A DNA stretch of 64,000 bases from KBS-96 sp963722585. Lineage in GTDB: Bacteria; Acidobacteriota; Terriglobia; Bryobacterales; Bryobacteraceae. The DNA is taken from positions 32,951-96,950 of the forward strand of contig CAVRNU010000024.1 of assembly GCA_963722585.1 (NCBI GenBank), given 5' to 3'. Of this stretch, positions 32,716 to 40,590 are shown in pieces. Every line of letters begins with the position of its first letter. Position 1 is the stretch's first letter. The notes below the pieces were generated by a model. That model was not told the origin of the DNA. It was given only the letters and a program-made list of their open reading frames with translations, and ran no database searches. Position numbers and translations under genes: made by a program.

Positions 32716-33126
32716 TCAAGCGACAACGTCGATTTCGAAGAGGTCGGCGTCGTTGGGACTCGGACGCAAACCCCGGTGCAGATAGAAGGATTTTATCTCT
32801 TCCTTCGTTTGCTCCCCAATCTTACCGACGCGAACAGTTAGACGTGCTTTACCCATTTGCCTCGCTAAGTTGACGGCGAAACGGATGACTGACGATCCCA
32901 CACCTCTCCTGCGGAACGCCTTGGCCACCACAACTTCATAGAGGTTCAACTGATCGGGCCAGAAGGTGTCAAACGTGACGAAAGCTGCCTCTTGGTCGTC
33001 GAGCCAGACACGATACTGCTTCTTATCCTCTCGCCAAACGTTCTTAGCGGCGCTCTCGGAAAGTTCAGGAATGGAGAACTTCCGCTCGACTGTAATCTCT
33101 TCAAATTTCAGAATCGGATGCTTCAA
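32716..33126 (-). CDS. GNAT-family N-acetyltransferase
   Basis: A 136-residue protein with the acetyl-CoA-binding motif A: strand LYEVVVAKAF then RRRGVGSSVIRFAVNLAR, and a later strand-loop-helix FYLHRGLRPSP. Domain length is normal for a minimal GNAT. The substrate is unknown; similar genes on mobile elements include toxins, drug-modifying and protein-modifying enzymes. No antitoxin gene lies next to it, so a toxin role is not supported. Confidence 0.8.
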   Translation of the reverse strand: MKHPILKFEEITVERKFSIPELSESAAKNVWREDKKQYRVWLDDQEAAFVTFDTFWPDQLNLYEVVVAKAFRRRGVGSSVIRFAVNLARQMGKARLTVRVGKIGEQTKEEIKSFYLHRGLRPSPNDADLFEIDVVA

Positions 33127-33157
33127 AGCGTTAGCTCATAAAAATTAAAGGGTGTGC

Positions 33158-33173
33158 GATAGCCGAGGCTATC
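33158..33173. repeat. Short inverted repeat GATAGCC/GGCTATC
   Basis: Arms 33158-33164 and 33167-33173 with only 2 bases between them. It is in the intergenic region upstream of the transfer operon and looks more like a dimer-protein site than an RNA hairpin. Confidence 0.4.
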
Positions 33174-33238
33174 TTCTCACCCGCGGACCATGGTTGATGA
33201 GCGTCCTTAGGCCACCTGTTCGGAATTCGCTCCCGCCG

Positions 33239-33290
33239 CTCCCTTGGTTGTTGAGCAGAATTGATCGCTCAACAAATCTGCCAAGGGAGG
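33239..33290 (+). promoter_or_regulatory. RNA hairpin that can hide the Shine-Dalgarno of the transfer operon
   Basis: CTCCCTTGG (33239-33247) pairs with CCAAGGGAG (33281-33289), and directly inside, TTGTTGAGC (33248-33256) pairs with GCTCAACAA (33267-33275), leaving a 10-base loop and one 5-base bulge. The right outer arm contains the GGGAGG Shine-Dalgarno (33285-33290) of the small gene at 33295. Folded RNA would block ribosome entry to the first gene of the ardC-traG-ssb-traF-traB operon. It could also be a protein-binding dyad at DNA level. Confidence 0.6.
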
Positions 33291-33294
33291 CAAG

Positions 33295-33441
33295 ATGCTG
33301 AATTCAGAAGATTTACTGCGTCGCTCTGTTAATTCGCTGGACGCAATAGACGGAGAACCGCTGGCAGGGTCGGGTTTCGAGAACGAAGAACCAGAACCAG
33401 ACTTCAAATTCCAGACAGACAGTTCGGAGGAGGTGGACTGA
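33295..33441 (+). CDS. Small acidic protein preceding ardC
   Basis: A 48-residue ORF too short for many gene finders. Its ATG has GGGAGG 4 bases upstream, and it ends 2 bases before the ardC ATG. It starts MLNSEDLLRRSVNSLDAIDG and ends in a strongly acidic tail; 14 Asp/Glu against 3 Lys/Arg give a net charge near -11. Acidic, small proteins of conjugative elements can mimic DNA or regulate partners, but no family is recognised. The fixed place ahead of ArdC suggests joint function in early transfer. Confidence 0.65.
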   Translation: MLNSEDLLRRSVNSLDAIDGEPLAGSGFENEEPEPDFKFQTDSSEEVD

Positions 33442-33443
33442 CC

Positions 33444-35009
33444 ATGGCCTCAACTCCAACCCAAAGTCCGGAACACCAGGCGAGCCAACCCAAACCCCGC
33501 GATTTCCGCCGCGAGGTCACCGACAACATCGTCGCGATGCTTGAAAAGGGCGTCGCTCCCTGGCAGAAGCCGTGGCAGCCGGGTGTGGGATCGTTTGGCA
33601 TGCCGGTGAATCCGACCACCAACCGGCCATACCGCGGTGGAAACGCAATTCATCTGATGGCAACCGCACTCCGAAAGGGATATGACGATCCTCGCTGGAT
33701 GACCTACAAACAAGCAGAAGCCCAGGGCTGGCAGGTTCGGCGGGGAGAAAAAGGAACCCAGATTGAATTCTGGGATGCTAAACCCGCTGGCAATGCGGCA
33801 GCCGAGGATGAGCGTTCTCAAAACGTTGGGCGCACAGATCGATCCCGGTTCGTCTGCCGGATTTATACGATCTTCAACGCAAAGCAGACAGAGGGCGTTC
33901 CGGCTCTGGAGACCACAAACCCGTCTAAATTCGAAGTGGTCCGAGCCGGCGAACAGATTCTGAACAACTCCGGCGCTTCGATCAGTCACGATCAGGCCGA
34001 TCGAGCTTTTTACAACCGGACGAGCGATACGATTCACCTTCCTCCGAAACAAGCTTTCAAGGATGCCACCGGATATTACGGTACAGCACTCCATGAGCTT
34101 GCGCACTGGACGGGCCATCCGTCCCGATTGAATCGGGCGAGCCTTAACGAATCGTATCGATTCGGCGACGGCAATTATGCGAAGGAGGAACTCCGCGCCG
34201 AGCTGGCAAGTGTGTTTCTGGCGGCGCAGCGCGGGATTCCGCACAATCCAGAGCAACATGCCGCGTATGTAAGTTCGTGGATCAAGGCTCTCAAAGAAGA
34301 TAAAAACGAGATCTTCCGCGCCGCGCACGATGCCTCAAAAGCGGCTGACTTCTTGCTGTCTTTGGAACGCGAAAAATCCATTGGTGAAGAGGAGCTTGCA
34401 GCTCAGCCCGTGGTCGATCCTGCGGGGGCAGGTCGAAGTGGGTCAGCGGTCCTCGAGCAAGAAGCTGAAGAGATTCACCGAGACCGGGAGCGGCTCGAGG
34501 AGTATGAGCCTGAACCTGCCGAATCAGAAAGCGCGTTTCGAGAGTCGACGGAAAATGTTGCCAGATTTGAACCCGAGAGCGGAACGGTTAATGTTCACGC
34601 CAAAGAATCAGCGACAGATCGGCGCACAACCGTCGGCGTGCCGGCGGCACCATCGGCGCCAGTTAGGAGCAGCGATTCGAATCCCGCGGAGGGTCCCCGA
34701 AACGGAAGCAAACCGCGCGCGCCGGAGTCGCTAAAGACCGCCGAGGCAATCACGGCAATGGCGCTCGGTGAGTCCGCGAAGACACTCGCCGCTCAAGTTC
34801 AGAGCGGAAGCTATCGCGGGTTGGTCATCGGGGAAACCGACCAATTCGTGATCCAGCGCCAGTCTGCTCACTCGGCGATCGCTCATCCGAAAGAGTTACT
34901 CGATCGCCAGCCCGCAGTTGGTGAGCTTGTGCGGATCAACTATTCGAACTCAAAAGGATCAGTCCGCGAGTACCGTGAGCGCGCGAAGGCAAACGAAATA
35001 ACGCGTTAG
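33444..35009 (+). CDS. ardC: ArdC-type antirestriction/ssDNA-binding metallopeptidase
   Basis: A 521-residue ArdC-like protein. The N-terminal ssDNA-binding domain (residues about 15-130) shows REVTDNIVAMLEKGVAPWQK and NPTTNRPYRGGNAIHLM; the metallopeptidase-like domain has ALHELAHWTGHPSRLN near residue 216 with the HExxH zinc motif. After about residue 300 an extra, mostly disordered acidic linker and a small C-terminal domain (about 425-515) extend the usual 290-300-residue form. ArdC coats incoming single strands and protects them from restriction enzymes in the recipient. The gene is second in the transfer operon, which suits early need. Confidence 0.88.
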   Translation: MASTPTQSPEHQASQPKPRDFRREVTDNIVAMLEKGVAPWQKPWQPGVGSFGMPVNPTTNRPYRGGNAIHLMATALRKGYDDPRWMTYKQAEAQGWQVRRGEKGTQIEFWDAKPAGNAAAEDERSQNVGRTDRSRFVCRIYTIFNAKQTEGVPALETTNPSKFEVVRAGEQILNNSGASISHDQADRAFYNRTSDTIHLPPKQAFKDATGYYGTALHELAHWTGHPSRLNRASLNESYRFGDGNYAKEELRAELASVFLAAQRGIPHNPEQHAAYVSSWIKALKEDKNEIFRAAHDASKAADFLLSLEREKSIGEEELAAQPVVDPAGAGRSGSAVLEQEAEEIHRDRERLEEYEPEPAESESAFRESTENVARFEPESGTVNVHAKESATDRRTTVGVPAAPSAPVRSSDSNPAEGPRNGSKPRAPESLKTAEAITAMALGESAKTLAAQVQSGSYRGLVIGETDQFVIQRQSAHSAIAHPKELLDRQPAVGELVRINYSNSKGSVREYRERAKANEITR

Positions 35010-35026
35010 CTCCCTGCGAGGACGCG

Positions 35027-37069
35027 ATGCCAAGACAGCCTCAGCTCTATCGAACACCTCGGGAACCCGGATACTTGGGCGGCTACAACTGGAGAGCCAC
35101 TCTATTTGGTCTCTTCCTGCTCGTGGCTGTCAACTTTCTGGCAACGCAATACATCGCGAACAGGTTTCGATATCAGCCCGCTCTCGGCACGCCGATCTTT
35201 GTCACTCGCACGGGCGCCATTTATCAGCCGTTCGCGTGGATTCAATGGGGATGGCGATATTCTCCGTCCCGCGATGACCGGATTCGGCGGCCGTTCTTTG
35301 AAGGCGAAATGATCGTAGTTGCCGGCAGCTTTCTAACAGTCGGCGTCTTCTTCACTGTTGCGAACCGGCGCACCCGAATGCTTTCGGCGAATGCCGAGGA
35401 CCTGCACGGTTCGGCGCGATGGGCCGAGGAAGCGGACATCCGTGAAACCGGGTTGCTCACCGGTAAGGGCGGAGTTTACGTCGGCGCGTGGTGTCCGGAA
35501 GGCAGGGGGCACCTCAACTATCTACGACATAACGGACCCGAACACATTCTAGCCTTTGCTCCTACTCGAAGCGGCAAAGGCGTCGGCCTGGTCATCCCAA
35601 CGTTGCTTGCCTGGGACGAAAGTGCCGTCATTTACGACATCAAAGGTGAGAATTGGGCAAAGACCGCCGGTTTTCGGCAGCAACAAGGGCATCTCTGTTT
35701 CAAATTCTCCCCCGTAGAAGAGAAAGCGAGCTCGCGATTCAACCCCCTGAGCGAGGTTCGCCTGTTCACACCGCGCGACGTAAGCGATGCGCAGAACATT
35801 GCCAACATGATTGTGCGAACCGGCGAGGATAGCCCGCAAGAGCGCTACTGGCAGGATGCCGCCGCCTCCATCACGACGGGAATGATTCTACACGTCTGCT
35901 ATGAGGCCGCGCTTTATGGCCGGATCGCTTGTCTTGCCGACCTTGCCCATGTATTCACTCGGCCTGGCTCAAGTTTCAGAGACACTCTCGACGAGCTGCT
36001 TAATTTCGAACACGATCCCGGTTACGGGCAGGGGTGGACGATGCCTACGGGCGAGCGCACGCCAACACATCCTGTGGTACGCGAAAAAGTGCAGGAAATG
36101 CTCGATAAAGAGGAGAAGGATTTCGGAGGGGTACTGTCCACGGCAAAGACTGCCTTGACGCTTTATAGCGATCCTCTCGTTGCCAGAAACACCTCGGCAA
36201 GCGACTTCACGATTAATGATCTGGTAAACCATGAGCGGCCAATCTCGCTGTACCTTGTAGTGCCGCCCAGCGACAAGATCCGGCTGCGTCCTCTCATACG
36301 GTTGATATTCACGATGACGGTAAATCGCCTCACCGAGAAGATGGTGTTTGAAGGCGCCGAGCAGCGACGCAATCGCCACCGCCTGCTTGTTCTCATTGAC
36401 GAATTCCCGTCTCTAAATCGGATGGAAGTTTTCGCCGATGCACTTTCATACATGGCCGGTTACGGATTGAAAGCCTACCTGATCACGCAGGACATCAGAC
36501 AAATTGTCGATGCGTACGGTAACAACGAAAGCATTGTTTCCAACTGCCATGTTCGGATCGCATTTGCGCCCAATCAGTTCGAGACCGCTGAATTGCTCTC
36601 GAAAATGACCGGGACAACAACTGTGCAAAAAGCGAGCTACAACTTCGGCGGTTCTCGTCTTTCGCCAGTGATGGGCCATGTGAACGCAAGCGTAGAACAC
36701 GTCGAACGTCCTCTGATGACGCCGGATGAGGTCCTGCGTTTGCAGCCTCCTCTCAAGCGCGGCGACGGCAGCTCAGAGCGCATCGTGTCTCCGGGCCAGA
36801 TGCTCATTTTCGTGAGCGGCCATTACCCGATTCTCGGCACGCAGATGCTCTATTTTCTTGATTCCGTTCTAGCCGAGCGGGCGGAAATTCCGCCTCCCCA
36901 GGAATTCTTTGCGCTGGAGGATGGACAAGTTGTCCTGCAAAAACCGCTCGATCGAACAAGAAATGCCATTAGCCGAGCCGAACCAGTGCCAACGAATCAA
37001 GACGCGCTGACAGACGCGGAACGTGGATTTATCGAAGAACTACGACTTGAGAAAGGAGCCTGGAACTAA
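35027..37069 (+). CDS. traG: TraG/VirD4 type IV coupling protein
   Basis: A 680-residue T4CP. Two N-terminal transmembrane helices (about residues 26-44 and 94-112) anchor it. Walker A is FAPTRSGKGVGLVIP near residue 178, and Walker B is LLVLIDEFPSLNRMEVF near 445, with KAYLITQDIRQI following. It recruits the relaxase-DNA complex and feeds it to the Trb channel as an ATP-driven motor. It follows ardC by 17 bases and precedes ssb by 4 bases. Confidence 0.94.
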   Translation: MPRQPQLYRTPREPGYLGGYNWRATLFGLFLLVAVNFLATQYIANRFRYQPALGTPIFVTRTGAIYQPFAWIQWGWRYSPSRDDRIRRPFFEGEMIVVAGSFLTVGVFFTVANRRTRMLSANAEDLHGSARWAEEADIRETGLLTGKGGVYVGAWCPEGRGHLNYLRHNGPEHILAFAPTRSGKGVGLVIPTLLAWDESAVIYDIKGENWAKTAGFRQQQGHLCFKFSPVEEKASSRFNPLSEVRLFTPRDVSDAQNIANMIVRTGEDSPQERYWQDAAASITTGMILHVCYEAALYGRIACLADLAHVFTRPGSSFRDTLDELLNFEHDPGYGQGWTMPTGERTPTHPVVREKVQEMLDKEEKDFGGVLSTAKTALTLYSDPLVARNTSASDFTINDLVNHERPISLYLVVPPSDKIRLRPLIRLIFTMTVNRLTEKMVFEGAEQRRNRHRLLVLIDEFPSLNRMEVFADALSYMAGYGLKAYLITQDIRQIVDAYGNNESIVSNCHVRIAFAPNQFETAELLSKMTGTTTVQKASYNFGGSRLSPVMGHVNASVEHVERPLMTPDEVLRLQPPLKRGDGSSERIVSPGQMLIFVSGHYPILGTQMLYFLDSVLAERAEIPPPQEFFALEDGQVVLQKPLDRTRNAISRAEPVPTNQDALTDAERGFIEELRLEKGAWN

Positions 37070-37073
37070 CATC

Positions 37074-37511
37074 ATGCAAAAGAATCGGATTGAAGTCTGC
37101 GGATATATTTCGGCCAAACCGACAGTGAGATATCTTCCCTCGGGAACCCCCGTCGCGAACGTGCGGCTTGGTGAGAGCCACACGTATACGGACGCTGACG
37201 GCAAATCACATAAGCAGACAAACTGGCATAACCTGTCTTTCTACGGCGAGTTGTCGCGCATAGCAACGACATTCGAGAAGGGCGATAACCTTTTCGCCGA
37301 GGGGACCATCGAGCAACGCGAATTCACGCCCAAGAGCGACGGCGTGCAACGCAGGGTGAATGAGATCGTCGTCAGAGCATGCCATCTCATCGCCGCACCA
37401 CGGTTCGCTGAAAAGGTTGGCACGAGCAACGGTGTGCCGCTGCCAAGCGAGACGCCCGTGCCGGAAATCGAGGAAGGAGTCCCGGAGAATGACGGCTGGC
37501 CTGTCGGATAG
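37074..37511 (+). CDS. ssb: Single-stranded DNA-binding protein
   Basis: A 145-residue SSB; I use ATG 37074 because the longer frame reads inside traG. The OB fold is clear: NRIEVCGYISAKPTVRYLPS, ANVRLGESHTYTD, TNWHNLSFYGELSRIATTF and KGDNLFAEGTIEQREF. The C-terminal acidic tip usual in housekeeping SSB (DDDIPF) is absent; the protein ends EGVPENDGWPVG. It would protect the transferred strand. It overlaps traF by 23 bases. Confidence 0.92.
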   Translation: MQKNRIEVCGYISAKPTVRYLPSGTPVANVRLGESHTYTDADGKSHKQTNWHNLSFYGELSRIATTFEKGDNLFAEGTIEQREFTPKSDGVQRRVNEIVVRACHLIAAPRFAEKVGTSNGVPLPSETPVPEIEEGVPENDGWPVG

Positions 37512-38046
37512 CGCAAGGCCAACTCGTGTCCACGTTGTGGGGCGCCTTGCAATTATTGCAACAGTCACAGTACTCGCGACCTTTCAGAGCTTCGGCCTCT
37601 TCGGACTGCGCCTGAATACATCGCCCTCTCTTCCGATAGGAATCTATGTTGTGACATCGGGAAACTCCAGCAGTTTGGTCGAGTTCTGCCCGGCGGAGCC
37701 CTTGGCGACCGTCTCAATTGAGCGCGGATATCGTGATCGGGGCTCGTGCCCCGACGGTGCAGCGCCTCTGCTGAAGCCGGTCGTAGCCATAACGGGTGAT
37801 TCCGTGGAGTTCTCGGCCGCCGGTATTGCTGTCAATGGGAAGCAATTGCCTAACACAGCCCCTCTTGCTGTTGACACGAAGGGGCGGCCCCTCCCGCATT
37901 GGCCTTTTGGTCATTACCTCGTATCACGCGGCACAGTATGGGTTGCGTCATCCCATCTCCCGCAGAGCTTCGACAGCCGCTACTTCGGCCCGGTACGCAA
38001 AACATTGATTCGCGAATACCTGAGGCCTCTTCTTACAGAATGGTGA
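37489..38046 (+). CDS. traF: TraF-like signal peptidase (pilin-cyclizing family)
   Basis: The ATG at 37489 lies inside the end of ssb with a GGAG upstream; 185 residues follow. One N-terminal membrane helix (LAIIATVTVLATFQSFGLFG), the serine block NTSPSLPIGIYVV with the catalytic serine, and the lysine region APLLKPVVAITGD mark the S26 TraF family. RP4 TraF trims the TrbC pilin and joins its ends into a circle. The pilin gene is at 14094-14432 in the same element. The stop overlaps the traB start as TGATG. Confidence 0.9.
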   Translation: MTAGLSDSARPTRVHVVGRLAIIATVTVLATFQSFGLFGLRLNTSPSLPIGIYVVTSGNSSSLVEFCPAEPLATVSIERGYRDRGSCPDGAAPLLKPVVAITGDSVEFSAAGIAVNGKQLPNTAPLAVDTKGRPLPHWPFGHYLVSRGTVWVASSHLPQSFDSRYFGPVRKTLIREYLRPLLTEW

Positions 38047-39302
38047 TGGACGGCAAAACTGCTTTTCGCTGCACAGCTTCGCTGGGCATCGGCGCCGCCG
38101 TTTCAACGGGCCATCCGGTCGGCATTGCCGCTGCGATCGCGATGCCGTCTCTCGCGATGTGGCAGACTACCCGCCGCAGGGCCTATCGAGCGGCATTCTG
38201 TTATTACGCTGGCGCCAGTTGGCCCGCTATTCCGGCCGCGCGAAATTTCTTCGGTCCTTCGGCCTCTGCACTTGACGGGATCGCTGCCTGGCTCGTGGCG
38301 GCTGTTCTGCTGGCTTCGCCATGGCCTCTCATCTGGACAGCGCGCCGAAACCAAGTGATCTGGCGTGTACCCCTGGCCATGATCACTACGGTGATTCCGC
38401 CCCTTGGGATCATCGGATGGGCCTCCCCGCTGACGGCTGCGGGATTTCTTTTCCCTCATACGGCCTGGTTTGGTTTGCTGGCATGTGCGCTCATTGCCGG
38501 AGCACTTGCCATCTGGCCTCTGCGAGCCACGACAGTCGTCGGGGCAACCGCCCTAGCCCTGAATTTGGCCTTTCCCCGCATACCTGCGCCACCCAAAGAC
38601 TGGGAGGGAGTCGATACGCACTTTGGCTCGATTGCACACGCCGCGCCCAATCCGCTTTCTGAATATAAAGCCGCCGAGTGGCTTCAAAATCGTGCACTCT
38701 CGTCGCGCGCACACGTGCTCGTCTTCCCCGAGATGGTCGTGCCTCGTTGGACCGCCACTACAGATCTGTTTTGGCAACAAACGCTCGCCACCCTTTCGGG
38801 GAGTGGAAAAACAATTTTGGTCGGTGCAGGGCTTCCCCTAAAAATCTGTTCGAGCACTTCAATCGCAGCCTACGACTTCGGTGCCGCTGTCGCCTTACTT
38901 AAGACCGACAGGCCCCAGTTTCGCCTCGGCACAGATCCCGGAAACTGCGATTCATACAGCAACGCCATCGTAATCCGTGGCTCTCAGGGTGGAACGATCT
39001 TTCAACGAATCCCGGTACCCCTGGGCATGTGGCACCCGTTTGGTAAGGAATGCGTCCCTCTTAATTTGTTTGGACCCGGCGTAACGCGCATCGGGGATCA
39101 ACGGGCGGCCATTCTGATCTGTTATGAGCAGATCCTCAGTTGGCCGGTTCTGGTTTCCATGCTGCGGCACCCCACGATCATTATCGCTGCCGCGAACGAT
39201 TACTGGGTCGAGGGCACTCCAATTCCGCGCTGTCAGGCCACCGCAGTTCACGCCTGGGCGCGGCTTTTCGCAGTTCCAATCATCTCGGCAGTGAACAGAT
39301 GA
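38046..39302 (+). CDS. traB: TraB-like nitrilase-superfamily membrane protein
   Basis: A 418-residue protein (an ATG at 38040 is an alternative start). About six membrane helices in the first 190 residues are followed by a CN-hydrolase domain with a Glu in VLVFPEMVVPRW and a Cys in AAILICYEQILSW. Pairing with traF and similarity in plan to apolipoprotein N-acyltransferase match TraB of Ti-plasmid transfer loci. In the loop where Lnt-type enzymes have lysine, IFQRIPVPLGMW appears to have arginine, so activity is not certain. The exact role in transfer is not known. It is convergent with the defence array. Confidence 0.82.
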   Translation: MDGKTAFRCTASLGIGAAVSTGHPVGIAAAIAMPSLAMWQTTRRRAYRAAFCYYAGASWPAIPAARNFFGPSASALDGIAAWLVAAVLLASPWPLIWTARRNQVIWRVPLAMITTVIPPLGIIGWASPLTAAGFLFPHTAWFGLLACALIAGALAIWPLRATTVVGATALALNLAFPRIPAPPKDWEGVDTHFGSIAHAAPNPLSEYKAAEWLQNRALSSRAHVLVFPEMVVPRWTATTDLFWQQTLATLSGSGKTILVGAGLPLKICSSTSIAAYDFGAAVALLKTDRPQFRLGTDPGNCDSYSNAIVIRGSQGGTIFQRIPVPLGMWHPFGKECVPLNLFGPGVTRIGDQRAAILICYEQILSWPVLVSMLRHPTIIIAAANDYWVEGTPIPRCQATAVHAWARLFAVPIISAVNR

Positions 39303-39323
39303 GCGCAGGCACCAACGCGCTGC

Positions 39324-40580
39324 CTAAGCGCGTGTGCGCGCGGCCTGGTATTCCTCGTACATTTCGGCAAGATAAAGTCCCGCCTTTTCCGCCGCTTTCG
39401 CAAACTTCTCATCGCGGAGCATTTCGATAGTAATATCCTTGTAGATCAAGCGAGTCTCAATCCTGCCAAGGTATGCGTCGGCGTTGCGGTACGCCGATTT
39501 CAGCTCCTGTTCCAGGCGACGTTCTATGAGTTCTTCGGAAGGGTTGCTGCCGAGTGCGGCTCGCCAGCGCGTAGGCATTCTAGCCCGCACCGCCGGGAGC
39601 AGCCTCGCAATCACGTCAGCGCAGTTTTTATTGATCGCCGCATCGAGCTTCTCTTTCGCCGACTTCTGGAATTTCTTCACCTCTTCTCTTAGTTCGTCAA
39701 CCGCCTTATCGAAGTCCACACGGTTGCTCTGTTGGATAATTTTGCCGTAATTGTCGATGGAGACCAGGTAGTCGCTATCGATTGCATCACGCCGCTTTAT
39801 CAGAGTTTCGCCAGAAATCTCATCGCCCTTCGCCACCAACTGAAAGCTGGCACGCAGCAACTCTTCGGCGGCGGCATCGGATGCGAGCCCGAGCAGGTCA
39901 GGCGGAACTGCAACTCGCTTCCGCGAAAGCGCCGCCCTCTGCAGGCTGAATTCGACGAACTGGAACTTGGTGCTCAAAATCCGTACTTGCCGCGCGAGAT
40001 CAAACGGTTGGGCTGGACTTTGCTTTAAGTCCGCAGTGACGTTTTGGACGGCCGATTCAGTGAGAGGACGAGGCGCTAATTCCATTGGCGCGAGTATCTG
40101 TTCATGCAGATTTTCCCCGTGGCCTGGAGCAAGTATGATTTGTGCAGCCTGCGCCTCAGACTCTTCCACAAGACGCGGTGTTGGCGGAAAAATGATCTTT
40201 TCACCGTCGATTTCCAGCACGCAGAGCCTAACGCCAGTTTGACGATGGATTCGAGCCCGCAAGCGGTTGGCTGTGTCCAGCAATAGACGCAAGGCCTGTC
40301 CATCGCAGTAGCCCATGCGGCAAAGGTCAGCGTCCGCGTCAAGAACCACTTCTACGGCAAACGCGCCAAGCTCTTGCCAGCATCCCGCGAGCACATTTGC
40401 AACTGCTTCCGACAGCCCCGGACCCACAAAACGGATACTCTCGCGGGCACGCGCCAGATGGCTGATGACCAGTTCATCGGGTAGATAACCCAAGTGAATC
40501 GTCGGTGGAAGTAATGCATTGTCGTTCGGCATGGCTTCTACTCCAACAGATTCAGGAAGGTCATATATGGTTGAAGACAT
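39324..40580 (-). CDS. PLD-like protein lacking HKD motif (DISARM-like array)
   Basis: With ATG 40580 (10 bases after the previous stop) the product is 418 residues. Residues about 35-170 show an alpha/beta layout, SIRFVGPGLSEAVANVLAG, VEVVLDADADLCRMGYCDG, GVRLCVLEIDGEKIIFPP and TPRLVEESEA, like the first half of phospholipase-D fold proteins such as DrmC, but no HxK(x)4D motif is present in either half. The C-terminal half is helical with charged coiled-coil stretches (VDELREEVKKFQKSAKEKLD). It is the last gene of the six-gene array. A sensor or scaffold function is more likely than nuclease action. Confidence 0.55.
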   Translation of the reverse strand: MSSTIYDLPESVGVEAMPNDNALLPPTIHLGYLPDELVISHLARARESIRFVGPGLSEAVANVLAGCWQELGAFAVEVVLDADADLCRMGYCDGQALRLLLDTANRLRARIHRQTGVRLCVLEIDGEKIIFPPTPRLVEESEAQAAQIILAPGHGENLHEQILAPMELAPRPLTESAVQNVTADLKQSPAQPFDLARQVRILSTKFQFVEFSLQRAALSRKRVAVPPDLLGLASDAAAEELLRASFQLVAKGDEISGETLIKRRDAIDSDYLVSIDNYGKIIQQSNRVDFDKAVDELREEVKKFQKSAKEKLDAAINKNCADVIARLLPAVRARMPTRWRAALGSNPSEELIERRLEQELKSAYRNADAYLGRIETRLIYKDITIEMLRDEKFAKAAEKAGLYLAEMYEEYQAARTRA

Positions 40581-40590
40581 TGAACCAAGG

